Of a DNA stretch of 64,000 bases, positions 60,948 through 64,000 are shown piece by piece (positions within the stretch are counted from its first letter, which is position 1; every line of letters begins with the position of its first letter). A program made the position numbers and the translations under genes. This DNA comes from Paramicrosporidium saccamoebae. Taxonomy: Eukaryota; Rozellomycota. The notes under the pieces were generated by a model. That model worked only from the letters and a program-made list of their open reading frames with translations. It ran no database searches and had not been told where the DNA came from. The stretch spans positions 117,269 through 181,268 of the forward strand of contig MTSL01000150.1 of NCBI GenBank assembly GCA_002794465.1. Direction: 5' to 3'.

Positions 60948-62660
60948 ATGCAAGCACCTGGCCCTGTATATGTTCTGAGTAACGAAAGCTAGTGAATTCT
61001 GACCATGGTGTAGATACAAAGACGGAGCGACAGACTGGCAAAAAGGCTCAACTCTCCAATATTGAGGCTGCCAAGGTATTGGACGCCTGTACATCTCATC
61101 TTTGCATAGACGGTCGCTGACGTTATCCGCACTTGTCTTGGTCCTCAAGCTATGCTAAAGATGGTGATGGACCCGATGGGTGGCATTGTGCTGACCAACG
61201 ACGGAAATGCCATCCTCCGTGAAATTGAAGTAGTCCATCCGGCTGCCAAGAGCATGTTGGAATTGTGTCGCGCCCAAGACGAAGAGGTGGGTGACGGAAC
61301 CACGTCGGTTATTATCCTCTCAGGAGAGATGCTGGCTTGTATGGCGCAATTCTTGGAGCGTAAGATGCATCCCATTACCATTATCGCTGGCCTGCGACGT
61401 GCCCTCGAAGATGCCATGCAGGTAATTGAGGAAGTGGCCCTCCCAGTTAACTTGACCTCTGACGAGGAAATTTTAAAGGTAGTGCGCTCCAGCATTGGAA
61501 CCAAGATTGCTGACGCCTGGTCCAACTTGATTTGTGACATTGCTATTAAGGCGGTGCGTACCGTTTATGTTGCCGGAAATGGAAAGGACGAGCGGAAAGA
61601 GGTGGACATTAAGCAATACGCCAAGGTCGAAAAGATTCCGGGAGGAGACATTGAGGATTGCTGTGTGTTAGATGGAGTCATGTTTAACAAGGACATTATC
61701 CATCCGCAAATGCGACGCCGTATTGAGAATCCCCGCATTGTCTTGCTTGATTGTCCGTTGGAGTATAAAAAGGGCGAGTCCCAGACGAATATTGAAATTA
61801 CCAAGGAAGTAGACTGGCAGGTTGCTCTGGAGATGGAGGAGAAGCAGATCCGCGACATGTGCGACAAGATTATCGAGTTGAAGCCCGATGTTCTTATTTC
61901 AGAAAAGGGGATTTCAGACTTGGCGCAGCACTACCTCACCAAGGCCAATATTTCGGCCATTCGTCGTGTCCGTAAGACTGACAACAATCGCATTTCTCGT
62001 GCCACTGGTGCTACGATTGTCAACAGAATTGAAGACATTAAGGAATCTGATATTGGCACGGGATGCGGACTGTTCCACGTAGAAAAGATTGGAGACGAAT
62101 ACTTTACCTATTTGACCAAATGCAAGAGCCCCAAAGCATGTACCATTGTCCTCCGCGGACCCAGCAAGGACATTCTCAGCGAGCTGGAGCGTAACTTGCA
62201 GGACGCCATGCATGCCACCCGAAACCTCTTTTTCAATGCCAAGCTTTGTCCTGGTGGTGGAGCCACTGAGGTGGCTATTGCAGTCCGTCTCGAGCAACTC
62301 TCCAAGAATATTGAGGGAGTCGAGAAATGGCCCTACAAGGCCGTTGCCAGCGCCATTGAAGTGATTCCCCGTACACTCATCCAGAACTGCGGTGGTGATG
62401 CGATCAGGCTGCTGACAGAATTAAAGGCCAAACATGCCGCTGGGGAAGGATCCGACTGGGGTATTGATGGTGTGAATGCCAAATTGGTAAAGATGACCGC
62501 AGTACCCAATGGTGTGTGGGAGTCGGTGGCAGTCAAGTCACAAACTATCAAGACGGCCATCGAGTCTGCCTGTATGATTCTCCGCGTTGATGACATTGTC
62601 GCTGGACTTGCCAAGAAGCAAGGTAATGCTGCTCCGTTGGGCGCCGAGGCCAAAGACTAA
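60948..62660 (+). CDS. CCT3: Chaperonin TRiC/CCT subunit gamma (CCT3)
   Basis: Exons 60948-60978, 61014-61075 and 61110-62660; introns 35 and 34 nt; 547 residues. N-terminus MQAPGPVYVL then RQTGKKAQLSNIEAAK; ATP-site strings MDPMGGIVLTNDGNAILR and GDGTTSVIIL; PGGGATEVAIA near the C-terminal equatorial domain. Folds actin, tubulin and WD40 proteins in the cytosol as part of the hetero-16-mer. Confidence 0.97.
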
Positions 62661-62974
62661 ACGAGTTCTTTCAAATAAACTGCATCTTTGTAAGTGAGCT
62701 GTGATAGGTAGGGTATTGTGTGTTGTGTTGTTCTGTGGTGTGGTGTGATGTGGTGTGGTGTGTAATACGTTAGGTCGAGTTATGAATTACGAGCCGAATC
62801 TTACTATGAGGCGTGAGATACATGTCAAGTTTGTGAGGATTTTGATCAAGACCCTTTACTACAGGTCCGCTGGTATACCCTTTCACTCTCATATCAGCCA
62901 TACAGTTAGCCCTTTATTCCGAGTTCGTTGGCATATCCACATATTTAAACGTTCTAATCACCTTTTTATATTGG
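62661..62974. other. Intergenic, GT-rich tract
   Basis: 314 bp between convergent genes. A GTGTTGTG/GTGGTGTG simple-sequence tract covers about 62716-62762; AATAAA for CCT3 is at 62676. No gene seen. Confidence 0.5.
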
Positions 62975-64000
62975 CTATAGTTTGTAGAGTAGGTCAATGT
63001 AGCCTTTGGCAACGTCTTCGATAATGGATTTGTCGGGCAGCACTGCATTGGTTCCATAGATGGCAGCTGTGCCAGCTCCCAAACTCAACATTGGCTGTGC
63101 TCGAACCGCGGCCACAGATTCTGCAATATCTTCCATAAACTTTTCTATTGTAGACTCTGTGGTCAGCATTGTGCAGGCAATATGAACCGCCGCTGGATTT
63201 TGGAGGGCATTCAGATGCCAGCCGCGATGACTCATCTCGTCATTGATGGCATACACATTGAGTGTAGAGCTCCCGAATGCAACTACGCTGGATGCTGGCT
63301 TTCCAAAAATAAAAAGATCTTCAGTGTGTTCGATAATATCACAGAGTCGATCGACCATTAGCGCAATCTGACCAGCAGCCTGTCGGTATCCATCTTGTCC
63401 CAAAGTGATCATCGTCGCCCAAGTGGCAGCAATTAGTGCACCAGGACGACTACCCAGCAGGGTGGGTGTCGCATAAATGCCGCCAGACCATTCGGTGGAG
63501 ACAAAGTATTGGTACTGACGGAGGGCCGTCCCACGGTACATGATGATCGACCCGCCCTTGGGTGTGAAACCGTACTTGTGGGAGTCACAGCTGATAGAGG
63601 TCACTCCAGGAACGGAAAAATCAAACGGAGACACAGCCGTGCGGCCAAGTTTTGCAAGCTGTGGAAGCAGAAAGCTGCCCAGACAACAGTCTACGTGGCA
63701 TCCGATACCATGCTCAGCAGCAAGAGCTGCGATGCTTTCTACGTCGTCCATAACTCCGAGGGAAAAGCATGGGGCAGAGGCAACTAGAGCTATGGTATTA
63801 GGAGTGATGAGCCTTATCATATCCTGAGCCGATGCCTTTCCTGTAACCACATCCACTGGGACGTGGATTAGTCTGATTCCAAAATACTGCGCTGCTTTTT
63901 CAAATGCCGCGTGAGCGGTATTAGGGGCGATCATTTCAGGGAAAATCACTCCACTCTCAGCGCGAGCACGATCACGATAGGCTTTGCACGCCAGAAGAAT
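62975..64000 (-). CDS. Sphingosine-1-phosphate lyase (DPL1), partial: 5' end beyond the window
   Basis: The frame enters at 64000 and stops at 62975, giving ~341 C-terminal residues. PLP fold-type I decarboxylase features: HVDCCLGSF with the cofactor Asp, and the Schiff-base Lys in SCDSHKYGFTPKG. Strings SVPGVTSIS, GGIYATPTLLGSRPGALIAATW and MLTTEST match S1P lyase. It cleaves phosphorylated long-chain bases to ethanolamine phosphate and a fatty aldehyde at the ER. Confidence 0.93.
   Translation of the reverse strand: MLLACKAYRDRARAESGVIFPEMIAPNTAHAAFEKAAQYFGIRLIHVPVDVVTGKASAQDMIRLITPNTIALVASAPCFSLGVMDDVESIAALAAEHGIGCHVDCCLGSFLLPQLAKLGRTAVSPFDFSVPGVTSISCDSHKYGFTPKGGSIIMYRGTALRQYQYFVSTEWSGGIYATPTLLGSRPGALIAATWATMITLGQDGYRQAAGQIALMVDRLCDIIEHTEDLFIFGKPASSVVAFGSSTLNVYAINDEMSHRGWHLNALQNPAAVHIACTMLTTESTIEKFMEDIAESVAAVRAQPMLSLGAGTAAIYGTNAVLPDKSIIEDVAKGYIDLLYKL

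Noticed and set aside
1-64000. tRNA, rRNA, snRNA or CRISPR features
   Set aside because: I scanned for T-arm GGTTCRA patterns, cloverleaf-like ends and regularly spaced repeats; none gave a convincing structure. A covariance-model search would be needed to exclude a diverged snRNA.

Overview
The window is a gene-dense, intron-rich nuclear segment from a small-genome eukaryote. The gene set is fungal: an ERMES subunit (Mdm34), Gpi11/PIG-F, a Loa1-type acyltransferase, Nab2-type zinc fingers, Pfs2, a proteinase-K-like subtilase, pantothenate synthetase. Complex III core protein 2 and a mitochondrial uS19 show a respiring mitochondrion, which argues against a classical microsporidian. The compactness and the arrays of secreted-protein genes suggest an early-diverging, possibly parasitic fungus near the Rozellomycota/Microsporidia root (Paramicrosporidium- or Mitosporidium-like). 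That placement is inference, not proof.

Gene architecture is uniform. By joining reading frames at GT-AG borders and checking against known protein families, I reconstructed 57 coding introns; 56 are 27-38 nt long and usually carry an A-containing branch-like motif 4-10 nt before the 3' AG. One first intron (eL38) is 73 nt, and one intron in the FolD gene appears to be GC-AG. Divergent gene pairs are often separated by only 12-80 bp. Several stop codons lie inside the AATAAA poly(A) signal.

Layout: 1-3.2 kb, two tandem genes for a repeat-domain family of unknown function (the complete one has a signal peptide); 3.2-4.0 kb, intergenic with a TIR-flanked repeat element; 4.0-8.3 kb, mitochondrial carrier, small coiled-coil protein, PKA catalytic subunit, Hus1-like clamp subunit; 8.8-12.6 kb, MFSD1-like transporter, Mdm34, LYAR-type zinc finger; 13-16.7 kb, pantothenate synthetase, F-BAR protein and phosphopantothenoylcysteine synthetase; 16.7-22 kb, SF3B4, Mediator Med15-like and Med10, PTC7-like phosphatase, phosphoacetylglucosamine mutase; 22.4-29.4 kb, two WD40 genes (one is Pfs2), membrane protein, Loa1-like acyltransferase, VPS9-domain Rab GEF; 29.4-33.3 kb, three tandem genes of a fast-evolving secreted family; 33.6-40.8 kb, eL38, SMC2, SOSS-B-like OB-fold protein, FolD, Golgi pH regulator; 41-45.5 kb, secreted subtilase, PIG-F with an H1-like tail, DUF1295 enzyme, NOPCHAP1-like chaperone; 45.5-51 kb, two tandem MscS-family channels and QCR2; 51-55 kb, U2B''/U1A-like RRM, Nab2/ZC3H14, MFS transporter; 55-60 kb, three tandem GT90 glycosyltransferases; 60-64 kb, uS19m, eL34, CCT3 and the 3' part of a sphingosine-1-phosphate lyase.

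Functional themes are housekeeping (Mediator, condensin, splicing, 3'-end formation, CoA and folate metabolism) interleaved with lineage-specific secreted families and cell-surface glycosylation genes that expanded by tandem duplication. I found no tRNA, rRNA or CRISPR.
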